Shown piece after piece: positions 43,860 through 52,540 of a DNA stretch of 64,000 nucleotides. This DNA is from Oceanicaulis sp052055585 (GTDB lineage: Bacteria > Pseudomonadota > Alphaproteobacteria > Caulobacterales > Maricaulaceae). The stretch lies in assembly GCF_052055585.1 (NCBI RefSeq), contig NZ_CP170485.1, forward strand, positions 1,364,001 through 1,428,000, read 5' to 3'. Within the stretch, counting starts at the first letter, position 1. Each line of letters opens with the position of its first letter. The notes under the pieces are model-generated. The model made no database searches and was not told where the DNA came from. It was given only the letters and a program-made list of their open reading frames with translations. The position numbers were made by a program, and so were the translations under genes.

Positions 43860-44837
43860 ATGATGCGAACTGCTTCATATGCGCCGCACCTGGGCTCGGC
43901 TCTGGCCGCCGGTTTCATGCTGGTTGCGGCGCTTGCCTATAATCTTGGCGCCCAGTCTGTGGAGCCTGACCAGACGGAAACCTTGGCGAGCACGGGCCAG
44001 GCTGATGCAACAGCCTTCTGGCCCGGCGTGATCCGCGTTGAAGCCTCGAACCGGATTGAAGCTGACGTGTATGTGCGCGGTGAAGAACCGGTTCCGGTAG
44101 AGGTTTCTGCGTCTTCACCGGCGCCGTCGCCGTCGCTTGCTGCCGCCCGCCAACGCCCGCAACTGGCGGTGATCATCGATGATGTGGGGCTGGATGTGGC
44201 GGCGGCTGACCGTTTGCTGGCGATGGATGTTCCGCTGACCCTGTCGATCCTGCCCTATGCCGAGGCTGCGCCCGTGATCGCCCGTCGGGCGTCAGAGGCA
44301 GGCAGCGAAGTGTTTCTCCATCTGCCCATGGAGCCCGTCGGTGTGGAAGACCCCGGTCCTTACGCCCTGACCGAATTTCAGAGCGCCGGGGAAATGTCCT
44401 CGCGCATCCGCTGGGCGTTCTCGCGGGTTCCCGGCGCGACCGGGTTCAACAATCATATGGGCAGTCGTCTGACCTCGGACCGGCGCGCCATGGATGCGGT
44501 GTTTGCTGCAGCAGACTTGCCATCTTCCCTGATTTTCGTGGATTCCCTGACCCATCCACGGTCTCAGGCGGCGCGCTCAGCCCGGGCGGCGGGGCTGAAT
44601 GCGCTGACTCGGGATGTCTTTCTGGATCATGCGCCGGATGAGGCTTCGGTCAGCGCCCAGCTGAATACGGCGCTGGCCCTGGCGCTGCAAAACGGTCAGG
44701 CGATCGCCATCGGTCACCCCCGACCACAGACCCTGGCTGTCCTGTCGGACCTGTCACGACGCGCCGAAGCGGTGGGGGTCGAGATCGTAACGGTTAGCGC
44801 GCTGGGCGCGTCGCCATCTGTCGAAATCGAGAGCTAG
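43860..44837 (+). CDS. Divergent polysaccharide deacetylase family protein (YibQ type)
   Basis: Predicted periplasmic protein of 325 residues with an N-terminal membrane anchor (GSALAAGFMLVAALAYNL) and a low-complexity linker. The divergent polysaccharide deacetylase fold starts at QLAVIIDDVGLDVAAADRLLAMDVPLTLSILPYA, with later EVFLHLPMEP and GFNNHMGSRLTSD. Relatives are thought to act on the cell envelope; the substrate is not known. ATG codons at 43860 and 43863 are both possible. The stop overlaps that of the convergent trpE by three bases. Confidence 0.85.
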   Translation: MMRTASYAPHLGSALAAGFMLVAALAYNLGAQSVEPDQTETLASTGQADATAFWPGVIRVEASNRIEADVYVRGEEPVPVEVSASSPAPSPSLAAARQRPQLAVIIDDVGLDVAAADRLLAMDVPLTLSILPYAEAAPVIARRASEAGSEVFLHLPMEPVGVEDPGPYALTEFQSAGEMSSRIRWAFSRVPGATGFNNHMGSRLTSDRRAMDAVFAAADLPSSLIFVDSLTHPRSQAARSARAAGLNALTRDVFLDHAPDEASVSAQLNTALALALQNGQAIAIGHPRPQTLAVLSDLSRRAEAVGVEIVTVSALGASPSVEIES

Positions 44838-46336
44838 ACGAAGCGCCAGGCTTCAGCGGCGGCGCGGAACAGGGCGCGCGCCTTGTTCACCGTCTCCTGA
44901 TGCTCGGACTCCGGATCGGAATCGAGCACCACGCCAGCGCCAGCCTGAACATGCATGCGGCCATCCTTGACGATGGCGGTGCGCAGGGCGATCGCCATGT
45001 CCATGTCGCCATTGGCCCCGAAATAACCCACAGCGCCCGCATAGATGCCGCGGCGATGGGGTTCGAGTTCGTCGATAATCTCCATCGCCCGCACTTTAGG
45101 CGCGCCTGAGACGGTGCCCGCCGGGAAGCCGGCCATCAATGCGGAGATGGCGTCTTGGTCGTCGCCCAGCTGGCCTTCCACATTGGAAACGATGTGCATG
45201 ACATGGCTGTAGCGCTCGATGATCTCGCGCTCGGTCACGCGCACCGTGCCGGCCTTGGCGACCCGGCCCACATCATTACGGCCCAGGTCGAGCAGCATCA
45301 GATGCTCGGCGCGTTCCTTGGGATCGGCGCGCAGATCCGCTTCATGGGCCTGATCGGCTTCTTCGGAATTGCCGCGCGGGCGGGTGCCTGCGATGGGGCG
45401 AACCGTGACCGTATCCCCACGCAAGCGCACCAGGATTTCCGGGCTCGATCCGACAATGGCGAAGCCGGGCAGGTTGAAGAAGTAGAGGAAAGGCGAGGGG
45501 TTCGTACGTCGCAGGGACCGGTACAGCGAGAGCGGCGTCGCCGTATAGGGCGCAGAGAATCGCTGGCTGGGCACGACCTGAAAGATATCGCCCGCGCGGA
45601 TATAGGCTTTCGCGGTCTCGACATTCTGGCGGTACTGGGCCGGCTCCATATTGCTGACCGGGTCATCCAGCGTCCACGGCGCAGCCGAACCGGCGATCGG
45701 GGCCGGGGCGTCCAGCCGCGCGAACACAGCTTCGATGCGGCGGCGTGCGGCGTCGACCTGAAGCTCGGGCTCCATGTCCGCCTTGGGCCGGATGGGCGCT
45801 GCGACCAGGATTTCCTGACGCAGGGCGTCAAAGACCACCATGACGCGCGGACGCAGCAGCTGACCTTCGGGCAGGCCCAGAGGGTCGGGCTCGGCATGGT
45901 TGGGCAGACGTTCGACCTGACGGATCGTGTCATAGCCGAGATAGCCGAACAGACCCGCAGCAATAGGCGGCAGACCCGAAGGCAGGGTCAGACGGCTGTC
46001 CTCGATCAGTGTGCGCAGTGATTGCAGGGGCGGTTCGGCGCAAGGCTCGAAACTGCCCGGTGCAACGCCGGGTGCGGGCGCGGTGGCGATTTCAGCCTGA
46101 TCGCCCCGGCACCGCCAGATCAGATCCGGATCCAGACCGATTGCGGAATACCGGCCGCGAAACGCGCCGCCTTCAACGCTTTCCAGCAGGAAGGTGTTGG
46201 CGTTGTGCGAGGCCAGCTTCAGATAGGCCGAGACCGGGGTTTCCAGATCATCGACGCGTGTTGCGGTCAGCAGAACGGTCTGCCCACGCGCGCACAGCTC
46301 TGTCGCGGTCGCAAGGTCCGGTGCGAATGCGGTCAT
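44834..46336 (-). CDS. trpE: Anthranilate synthase component I
   Basis: Makes anthranilate from chorismate with ammonia from TrpG. The 500-residue protein has the chorismate-binding domain motifs PSPFLYFFNLPGFAIVGSSPEILVRL, RPIAGTRPRGNSEEAD, DLGRNDVGRVAKAGTV, FPAGTVSGAPKVRAMEIIDELEP and GAVGYFGANGDMDMAIALRT. It lies ten bases after ppiD on the same strand and apart from trpG-trpD-trpC, so the pathway is split into two transcripts. Confidence 0.97.
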   Translation of the reverse strand: MTAFAPDLATATELCARGQTVLLTATRVDDLETPVSAYLKLASHNANTFLLESVEGGAFRGRYSAIGLDPDLIWRCRGDQAEIATAPAPGVAPGSFEPCAEPPLQSLRTLIEDSRLTLPSGLPPIAAGLFGYLGYDTIRQVERLPNHAEPDPLGLPEGQLLRPRVMVVFDALRQEILVAAPIRPKADMEPELQVDAARRRIEAVFARLDAPAPIAGSAAPWTLDDPVSNMEPAQYRQNVETAKAYIRAGDIFQVVPSQRFSAPYTATPLSLYRSLRRTNPSPFLYFFNLPGFAIVGSSPEILVRLRGDTVTVRPIAGTRPRGNSEEADQAHEADLRADPKERAEHLMLLDLGRNDVGRVAKAGTVRVTEREIIERYSHVMHIVSNVEGQLGDDQDAISALMAGFPAGTVSGAPKVRAMEIIDELEPHRRGIYAGAVGYFGANGDMDMAIALRTAIVKDGRMHVQAGAGVVLDSDPESEHQETVNKARALFRAAAEAWRFV

Positions 46337-46346
46337 GTCACGCCTG

Positions 46347-48254
46347 TTACTGAATGGCGGTGCGTCCCAGCGCCTGATCGATCAGGTCCTGGTTCTGACG
46401 CACGTCATAGGCGTTGATCAGCGCGCTGGTGACAATCTGGGTCGCATCGTCACGCAACTCGTTGGTCAGCTCGGTGCGCTGGGTTGCGGTGATGGTCCCG
46501 GCTTCACCGGCGATCACTTCGTCAACAAGGACAAGCGCCCGGGTAGTCTGGTTGTCTGCGCGAGACATGAAACGACCGCCTTCAGCCTGACGGAAAGCCT
46601 GGGCCACCAGCTGGGCGTTGAATGGCCCTGCGGTTTCACCACGGCTGAGGACAGCGGATTCAACGCGCGCGCCCACGCCAAGGGATTCTGCGATGGCGTC
46701 CAGGCTTTCGCCGGCATCCAGACGGGTTTGCACGTCATCGACCACGGCCTGAAGACGGTTGTCGGTTTCCCGCATAGTCCAGAACTGGGTTGCGTCATCG
46801 CGCACTTCATCAAGCTCGTAGAGACGGGCGGGCTCGATCTCGTCCACGCGGATGACGAAATAGCCGCCATCCTCGCCATAGCTTTCAAGGTCAGTGGCGT
46901 AGCCTTGCTGCGCGGAGAAGGCGGCGGACAGGATGTCCGGGTTCTGCAGCAGGGTCAGCGCAGGGGCGCGATCGGCGGAATAGCCGTTGGCGCCCACAAA
47001 ATCGATGCGCTCTGCAAACAGGCCTGCCTGCATGGCGGCGGCTTCCAGTGTGGCGCCATCGCCATGGGCTTCTTCAAACACGCCCAGGGCATCCAGCATC
47101 ATGCCTTCCGCCGTATCCAGGGCCAGCTCGGAGCGAAGTTCGCTTTCCATGTCGGCAAAGTCCGGCGTGACCGGGTCGTTGGCGGCGTCAATGCGCACAA
47201 CGCGCCAGCCCAGCTGGCTTTCAACTGCAGCGATTTCCCCAGCGCCCATGGTGAAGGTGGTCTCGGCGATGCGCGCATCAGGCACCTGATAGGATTCCAC
47301 GTCTGCGAGCGCGACTTCCTCACCCAGATTCAGGTCGGTGGCGACGCTGGCGACGGCTTCGCCAGTGTTCAGTCGGGCTGCAGCGGCTTCCGCCGTCTCC
47401 TGGTCGGCGGCCGGCCACTGGGTCAGAGACCGGGTCGCGGGATCAGACAACTCGCCATTTTCGAGCTTGTAGTCGTACAGAGATTGCAGGTCGTCCTCGC
47501 TCACCTCGACATCACGCAGCAGATCGTTCGGGCTGATGCGCATGAGGGTCAGGCGGCGCTGCTCGGGGCGTTCGAAGATGCGGGCATTCTCTTCCATGAA
47601 CGCGACAAGGGTCTCATCGTCAGGCGCTTCAGGCGTTTCCACCAGAGACGGGCGCAGATAGAGCGCGCGCAAGCTGCGGCGCTCGCTGTTATAGGCGTTG
47701 CGGATTTCAGCGAAGATGTCGGGGGCATAGATGCCGCCCAGAGCCGCTGAAACAAACTGGCCGCGGCGCAGCTCACTGGTGATGTCGCTTTCAAACTGAC
47801 GCTCGGCCATGGCGCTGCGATAGCCATTCTCACGCAGCAAAGAGGCATAAGTACCCGGATCGAACTGGTTGGTGAACGGGTTCTGGAACGCCGGGATCGA
47901 GCGCAGGGTCTGATAGAGCGTATCGTCGGAAATGGTCAGGCCCATCTGGTCTGACTTGGCGTCGACCGCAGTTTCGGCGACCACGCGCTGGACCACAGAA
48001 TCGCCCAGACCCATCTGGTCGGCCTGTTCGCGGGTGATCTGCGGATTGTCACGCTGGATCTGGAACAGCTGGCGATCATAGGTGCGCTGAAGTTCGGGCG
48101 CGCTCACCGATTTCGGTCCGACGACGATTGCAGCATTGCTGCCGCCGGCGAAAATGTCGCTGACACCCCAGAGCGCGAACGCAGCGATGAGAAGTGCGAT
48201 GATCAAGCCGCCGACAATGGGCGAGCGGGCGAGCGAGCGAATAAGCGAAAGCAT
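46347..48254 (-). CDS. ppiD: Peptidyl-prolyl isomerase D-type periplasmic chaperone
   Basis: Inner-membrane-anchored folding factor for exported proteins. From ATG 48254 it is 635 residues. One transmembrane helix (IVGGLIIALLIAAFALWGV) is followed by a SurA_N-like helical region. A degenerate parvulin domain lies around residues 235-350 and a long C-terminal region ends in DQALGRTAIQ. The start choice rests on the conserved MLSLIRSLARSP leader. It is probably cotranscribed with trpE ten bases downstream. Confidence 0.9.
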   Translation of the reverse strand: MLSLIRSLARSPIVGGLIIALLIAAFALWGVSDIFAGGSNAAIVVGPKSVSAPELQRTYDRQLFQIQRDNPQITREQADQMGLGDSVVQRVVAETAVDAKSDQMGLTISDDTLYQTLRSIPAFQNPFTNQFDPGTYASLLRENGYRSAMAERQFESDITSELRRGQFVSAALGGIYAPDIFAEIRNAYNSERRSLRALYLRPSLVETPEAPDDETLVAFMEENARIFERPEQRRLTLMRISPNDLLRDVEVSEDDLQSLYDYKLENGELSDPATRSLTQWPAADQETAEAAAARLNTGEAVASVATDLNLGEEVALADVESYQVPDARIAETTFTMGAGEIAAVESQLGWRVVRIDAANDPVTPDFADMESELRSELALDTAEGMMLDALGVFEEAHGDGATLEAAAMQAGLFAERIDFVGANGYSADRAPALTLLQNPDILSAAFSAQQGYATDLESYGEDGGYFVIRVDEIEPARLYELDEVRDDATQFWTMRETDNRLQAVVDDVQTRLDAGESLDAIAESLGVGARVESAVLSRGETAGPFNAQLVAQAFRQAEGGRFMSRADNQTTRALVLVDEVIAGEAGTITATQRTELTNELRDDATQIVTSALINAYDVRQNQDLIDQALGRTAIQ

Positions 48255-48425
48255 TGAGCGTTCCAGATCAGGCCTAGGGGCGGGTAAGTATGCGGCGGGA
48301 CCGTAGCCGGGCAGGGCTTGTGCGGCAAGCAGGCCAGTGCGTTGCAGCCGCCTTCTTGCACTGCTATCCCAGCGCGCCGCAGATTGATAGCGGTCAATCA
48401 AGAACCAAGACGCACGGGGATGGCG

Positions 48426-49157
48426 ATGATGCGGCGCAAGCTGGTGGCGGGCAACTGGAAGATGAATGGCCTGCAGAAGGATCGGCAATTCCTGTCCGAC
48501 CTGGCGACTCTCCACTCTGAAACCCCGAACGCTGATGTGCTGCTCTGCCCGCCCGCCACGCTGCTGACATCAATGGCTGCGACCCGGCCCGGCTGGCTGA
48601 TGCTGGGCGGTCAGGATTGCGCCATGACGCAGTCTGGCGCCCATACCGGTGACATCAGTGCAGAAATGCTGGCGGATCTGGGCTGCTCCCATGTCATCGT
48701 CGGTCATAGCGAACGCCGGGCAGACCATGGGGAGACAGACGCTGTGGTGCGCGCGAAAGCGCAGGCGGCGATCCAGGCGGGGCTCATCCCGATTATTTGC
48801 GTGGGCGAGACGCTCGAACAGCGCGAATCAGGTTTGGCTGAAGCGGTCGTGGTTTCCCAGCTGAGCGCCGGCGTGCCCGAGTGCGAAGCCGGGCAGGTGG
48901 TCATCGCCTATGAGCCCGTCTGGGCGATTGGCACGGGCCGGACGGCGTCTCCCGAGGACGCTCAGGCCATGCACGCCGCCTTGCGCGCCGCCTGGTCCGG
49001 CGCAGACTCGGCCGCGCTTCGCATCCTGTATGGCGGCTCCATGAACCCGGGCAATGCAGACGCGCTTCTGTCGCAATCTGATGTTGATGGAGGCCTGATC
49101 GGCGGCGCCAGCTTAAAGCCCGACCAGTTCGCCTCAATAATCCGTACGCTCCGGTAA
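48426..49157 (+). CDS. tpiA: Triosephosphate isomerase
   Basis: Interconverts dihydroxyacetone phosphate and glyceraldehyde 3-phosphate. It is about 243 residues from ATG 48426; ATG 48420 and 48429 are alternatives. It has the start motif RRKLVAGNWKMNG, catalytic His in HVIVGHSERR, catalytic Glu in VVIAYEPVWAIGTG and the phosphate loop ILYGGSMNPGNA. It is divergent from ppiD, with about 170 bases between the two starts. Confidence 0.96.
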   Translation: MMRRKLVAGNWKMNGLQKDRQFLSDLATLHSETPNADVLLCPPATLLTSMAATRPGWLMLGGQDCAMTQSGAHTGDISAEMLADLGCSHVIVGHSERRADHGETDAVVRAKAQAAIQAGLIPIICVGETLEQRESGLAEAVVVSQLSAGVPECEAGQVVIAYEPVWAIGTGRTASPEDAQAMHAALRAAWSGADSAALRILYGGSMNPGNADALLSQSDVDGGLIGGASLKPDQFASIIRTLR

Positions 49158-49231
49158 GGCGTTCTTCAGAGTTTTTATTTACGTTCCCCGCTTGAATAAG
49201 GAATTGGCCTGATCAACAGGCGGGGTGGTGA

Positions 49232-50236
49232 ATGAGCGAAATCGATTACAGCCGCGCGAGCGTGGCGCTCTACGATCCGGTGTCCGTCAACCAGCGCACC
49301 ACGCGGTATTCACTGCATGAAATTGGTTTTCGCGATATCTTTCAGCTCAATACGCTGGCTGAACTGCGCCGCATCGTTCAGGACGACGCGCCTCATCTGA
49401 TCATTGCCGAGACCGCTGACCACGAAGCGGAAGTGTTCCGTCTGGTGCGCGCCATTCGCTCTGGCGAGCTGTCCAACAATCCGTTCGCCGCGCTTTTGCT
49501 GACTTCCTGGCGTCGGGACGCCGATCTGGTGCGTAACGCCATTGGTTGCGGCGCGGATGATCTTTTGATCCGCCCTTTGTCGAACAGCTTTGTGGAGGAC
49601 CGGATTCGCACCCTGATCCGCGCCCGCAAGCCGTTCATCGTCACCAGTGATTATATCGGACCGGATCGCCGTCGCGATCAGGAACGGGGCGCGGGGGCTG
49701 TGAAGCCTATCGAGGCTCCGAACGTCCTCAAGGCGGTCGTCACCAATGACATCGAAGCTCTGCAACGTGCTCACGCCTGGATTGATGAAGCCCAGCGCAC
49801 GGTTGAAGGTGAGCGCCTGCGCCGTCTGTGCATGCGCATCATTGTGGGCGCGGAAGCGGGCATGCGGGAGATGAAAGTGGGCCGCCAGCCTGCGATCGAT
49901 CTCGCCGAGTTCGAGAACAGCGCCCGTGAGTTGCGCGCCCGCATGGCGAAGTTTCGCTCCAGCGAGGCCTCTCGTGTGGCCAAGGCGCTTGTGGATGTGT
50001 CCCAGGAGCTTCGGGAGCAGTCCGGTCTGACGCACGCCAACCTGTCGCTGGCCAAGGAACTCTCCATGGCCGCTTATGTGGCCTATGCCGGAGATGACGG
50101 CATGGAGCGCTCCCAGGAAGAGATGACCAAGGCTGCGGAAGCGCTTCAGCGGCGCATGGCGGCGGCGTCCAAACGCAAGATACAGGTGGAAGGTGGCGCT
50201 CCGCCTGAAGCTGAGCTAAAACGCGCGGCCAACTAG
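49232..50236 (+). CDS. Degenerate response-regulator receiver protein with DYIGPDRR motif
   Basis: A 334-residue cytoplasmic protein. Residues 8-132 fit a receiver fold, but the phosphoacceptor Asp is Glu60 (HLIIAETAD), the acidic pair keeps only Asp15 (ALYDP), and the switch Lys is Arg114 (DLLIRPLS). Thr91 is kept. The fold is followed by DYIGPDRR (140-147), a motif seen after receivers in other alphaproteobacterial proteins. A mostly helical C-terminal region (160-320) follows, without a DNA-binding or enzymatic domain I recognise. Glu at the acceptor may mimic phosphorylation (inference). It lies between tpiA and secG. Confidence 0.75.
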   Translation: MSEIDYSRASVALYDPVSVNQRTTRYSLHEIGFRDIFQLNTLAELRRIVQDDAPHLIIAETADHEAEVFRLVRAIRSGELSNNPFAALLLTSWRRDADLVRNAIGCGADDLLIRPLSNSFVEDRIRTLIRARKPFIVTSDYIGPDRRRDQERGAGAVKPIEAPNVLKAVVTNDIEALQRAHAWIDEAQRTVEGERLRRLCMRIIVGAEAGMREMKVGRQPAIDLAEFENSARELRARMAKFRSSEASRVAKALVDVSQELREQSGLTHANLSLAKELSMAAYVAYAGDDGMERSQEEMTKAAEALQRRMAAASKRKIQVEGGAPPEAELKRAAN

Positions 50237-50289
50237 TCCGTCGCGGTCCTCGCGCGGACTGAACCCAGTTTATTCGGAAACGCCGCGCA

Positions 50290-50715
50290 ATGACTGCTGT
50301 CCTTCTGATCATTCACGTTCTTATCGCCGCTGCACTGACCGGGGTGATCCTGATGCAACGCTCTGAAGGCGGGGCTCTGGGCATCGGCGGGGGCGGCCCT
50401 GGCGGCATGATGAGCGGCCGTGGCGCCGCCAACCTGCTGACGCGCATGACGATGATTCTGGGCGCGCTGTTTATCGGCAACTCGATTCTGCTGGCGATCA
50501 TCTCCGGCGTGACCGCTTCGTCCGGCTCCGTTCTGGATCGTATGGGCGACGCCGAGACCACGTCCGATCTGCCCTTTGGCGACATGCAGGGCATCGACGC
50601 TGACGTGCTTGAGCCGCAGCAGGACCTGCCGACCGATTCCGAGCCGACGGCTGACGAGACCCCGGCCCAGGACGAGCCGAGCGAAGAACCGGCAGAGCCG
50701 GCTCTGCCGAACTGA
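50290..50715 (+). CDS. secG: Preprotein translocase subunit SecG
   Basis: Small subunit of the SecYEG channel. The 141-residue protein has two transmembrane helices (about 2-20 and 55-75). Between them is the conserved GVILMQRSEGGALGIGGGGPGGMMSGRGAANLLTRMT, typical of SecG. An acidic Pro/Glu-rich tail of about 60 residues follows, common in alphaproteobacterial SecG. A strong terminator follows, isolating it from pyrG. Confidence 0.95.
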   Translation: MTAVLLIIHVLIAAALTGVILMQRSEGGALGIGGGGPGGMMSGRGAANLLTRMTMILGALFIGNSILLAIISGVTASSGSVLDRMGDAETTSDLPFGDMQGIDADVLEPQQDLPTDSEPTADETPAQDEPSEEPAEPALPN

Positions 50716-50760
50716 CAGGCCGATCAAAGGCTTTCAGACCTGACATCTGCCGACAGATTG

Positions 50761-50798
50761 AGGCCGCCCCCGTCCAGAGTGATGCGGGCGGCCTTTTT
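50761..50798 (+). terminator. Intrinsic terminator after secG
   Basis: AGGCCGCCC (50761-50769) pairs with GGGCGGCCT (50786-50794) in a 9-bp GC-rich stem with a 16-base loop, followed directly by TTTT. It separates secG from pyrG, whose promoter should therefore lie in 50799-50908. Confidence 0.85.
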
Positions 50799-50908
50799 GC
50801 ATGCGTGGTTCGGGGCTGCACGATAAACAGCGCTTAACCGCGATTTCCACGATCAAGTTCAGAACGGGCGCTTTTGTCGGCGACGATTCTGCGCTAAGCA
50901 GTCCGCCC

Positions 50909-52537
50909 ATGCCGCGATACATTTTCATAACCGGCGGCGTGGTCTCCTCCCTTGGTAAAGGCCTCGCTTCAGCCGCACTCGGCGCGCTTTTGCAAGCGCG
51001 CGGGTATAAAGTCCGTCTGCGTAAGCTCGACCCGTATCTCAATGTGGATCCGGGCACGATGTCGCCTTATCAGCATGGCGAGGTCTACGTCACCGATGAC
51101 GGGGCCGAGACCGATCTGGATCTGGGCCATTACGAGCGCTTCACCGGCGTTTCCGCCCATCAGAGCGACAACATCACGACGGGTCGCATCTATTCCGAGA
51201 TCATCGAGCGCGAGCGTCGCGGCGATTATCTGGGCGCGACCGTGCAGGTGATCCCGCACGTCACCGACGCCATCAAGAATTTCGTCCTGTCCGATGCCGG
51301 CGATGTGGATTTCGTCCTGTGCGAGATCGGTGGCACGGTGGGCGATATCGAAGGCCTGCCGTTCTTCGAGGCGATTCGTCAGCTCGGCCAGGAGCTGGGC
51401 CGCGACAACGCCATCTTCATCCACGTCACGCTGTTGCCCTTTATCAAGGCGGCGGGCGAGATGAAGACCAAGCCGACCCAGCACTCGGTGAAAGAGCTGC
51501 GCTCCATCGGCATCCAGCCTGACATCCTGCTGTGCCGGTGCGAAATCCCGATCGACCCCAGCGACAAGCGCAAGATCGCGCTGTTCTGCAACGTGCCCGA
51601 GAACGCCGTCATCGAGGGCCGCGACGCGGCTTCGCTTTATGACGTGCCGCTCGAATATCACGGGCAGGGGCTCGACAAGGTGGTGCTCGAGCGTTTCCGC
51701 ATGGCGGACGCGCCTGAACCCGATCTCACCGTCTGGAACGGCATTTCCGAAGCCGTGAACAATCCTGATGGTGAAGTCACGATTGCGGTCGTGGGCAAGT
51801 ACACGGTGCTGGTGGACGCCTATAAATCCCTGCTGGAAGCCCTCAACCATGGCGGCATCGCCAACCGGGTGAAGGTGAAGGTGAAATGGCTCGACGCCAG
51901 TCAGTTCGAGAATGAGGACAACCTCATCGAGCTGGAGGACATGCACGCCATTCTGGTGCCGGGCGGCTTTGGCGAGCGCGGCGCGGAAGGCAAGATCGCG
52001 GCGGCCCGTTTCGCCCGGGAACGCAAGATTCCGTATTTCGGCATTTGCTTTGGCATGCAGATGGCGGTGATCGAGGCGGCGCGCAATCTCGCCGGTCTTG
52101 AAGGCGCAAGCTCATCTGAATTCGGCGAACCGAAAGTCCCGCTGGTCGGCCTTCTCACCGAATGGGTGAAGGATAACGAGACCATTCGTCGCCATGCCGG
52201 CGGGGATATGGGCGGCACCATGCGTCTGGGCGCGTTCCCGGCGGCTCTCAAAGAGGGCAGCAAGGTGCGCGAGATCTACGGTCAGGCCGCGATCCACGAG
52301 CGTCACCGTCACCGCTATGAAGTGAACATCGCCTATAAGGACCAGCTTGAAAAAGCCGGTCTGGTATTCTCCGGCCTGTCGCCGGACGGGGTTCTGCCCG
52401 AGATCGTGGAGTATGCCGACCACCCCTGGTTCATCGGCGTGCAATACCATCCCGAGTACAAATCGCGTCCGTTTGACCCCCATCCGCTGTTCGCAAGCTT
52501 TGTGGCGGCGGCCAAGGACCATAGCCGTCTGGTGTAA
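50909..52537 (+). CDS. pyrG: CTP synthase
   Basis: Makes CTP from UTP with ammonia from glutamine. From ATG 50909 it is 542 residues. The synthase domain starts MPRYIFITGGVVSSLGKGLASAALGALLQARG and includes MSPYQHGEVYVTDDGAETDLDLGHYERF. The amidotransferase domain has the nucleophile in IPYFGICFGMQMAVIEAARN and His-Glu in GVQYHPEYKSRP. The C-terminus AAAKDHSRLV is typical, so the gene is intact next to the AT-rich gene that starts three bases later. Confidence 0.97.
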   Translation: MPRYIFITGGVVSSLGKGLASAALGALLQARGYKVRLRKLDPYLNVDPGTMSPYQHGEVYVTDDGAETDLDLGHYERFTGVSAHQSDNITTGRIYSEIIERERRGDYLGATVQVIPHVTDAIKNFVLSDAGDVDFVLCEIGGTVGDIEGLPFFEAIRQLGQELGRDNAIFIHVTLLPFIKAAGEMKTKPTQHSVKELRSIGIQPDILLCRCEIPIDPSDKRKIALFCNVPENAVIEGRDAASLYDVPLEYHGQGLDKVVLERFRMADAPEPDLTVWNGISEAVNNPDGEVTIAVVGKYTVLVDAYKSLLEALNHGGIANRVKVKVKWLDASQFENEDNLIELEDMHAILVPGGFGERGAEGKIAAARFARERKIPYFGICFGMQMAVIEAARNLAGLEGASSSEFGEPKVPLVGLLTEWVKDNETIRRHAGGDMGGTMRLGAFPAALKEGSKVREIYGQAAIHERHRHRYEVNIAYKDQLEKAGLVFSGLSPDGVLPEIVEYADHPWFIGVQYHPEYKSRPFDPHPLFASFVAAAKDHSRLV

Positions 52538-52540
52538 AAT

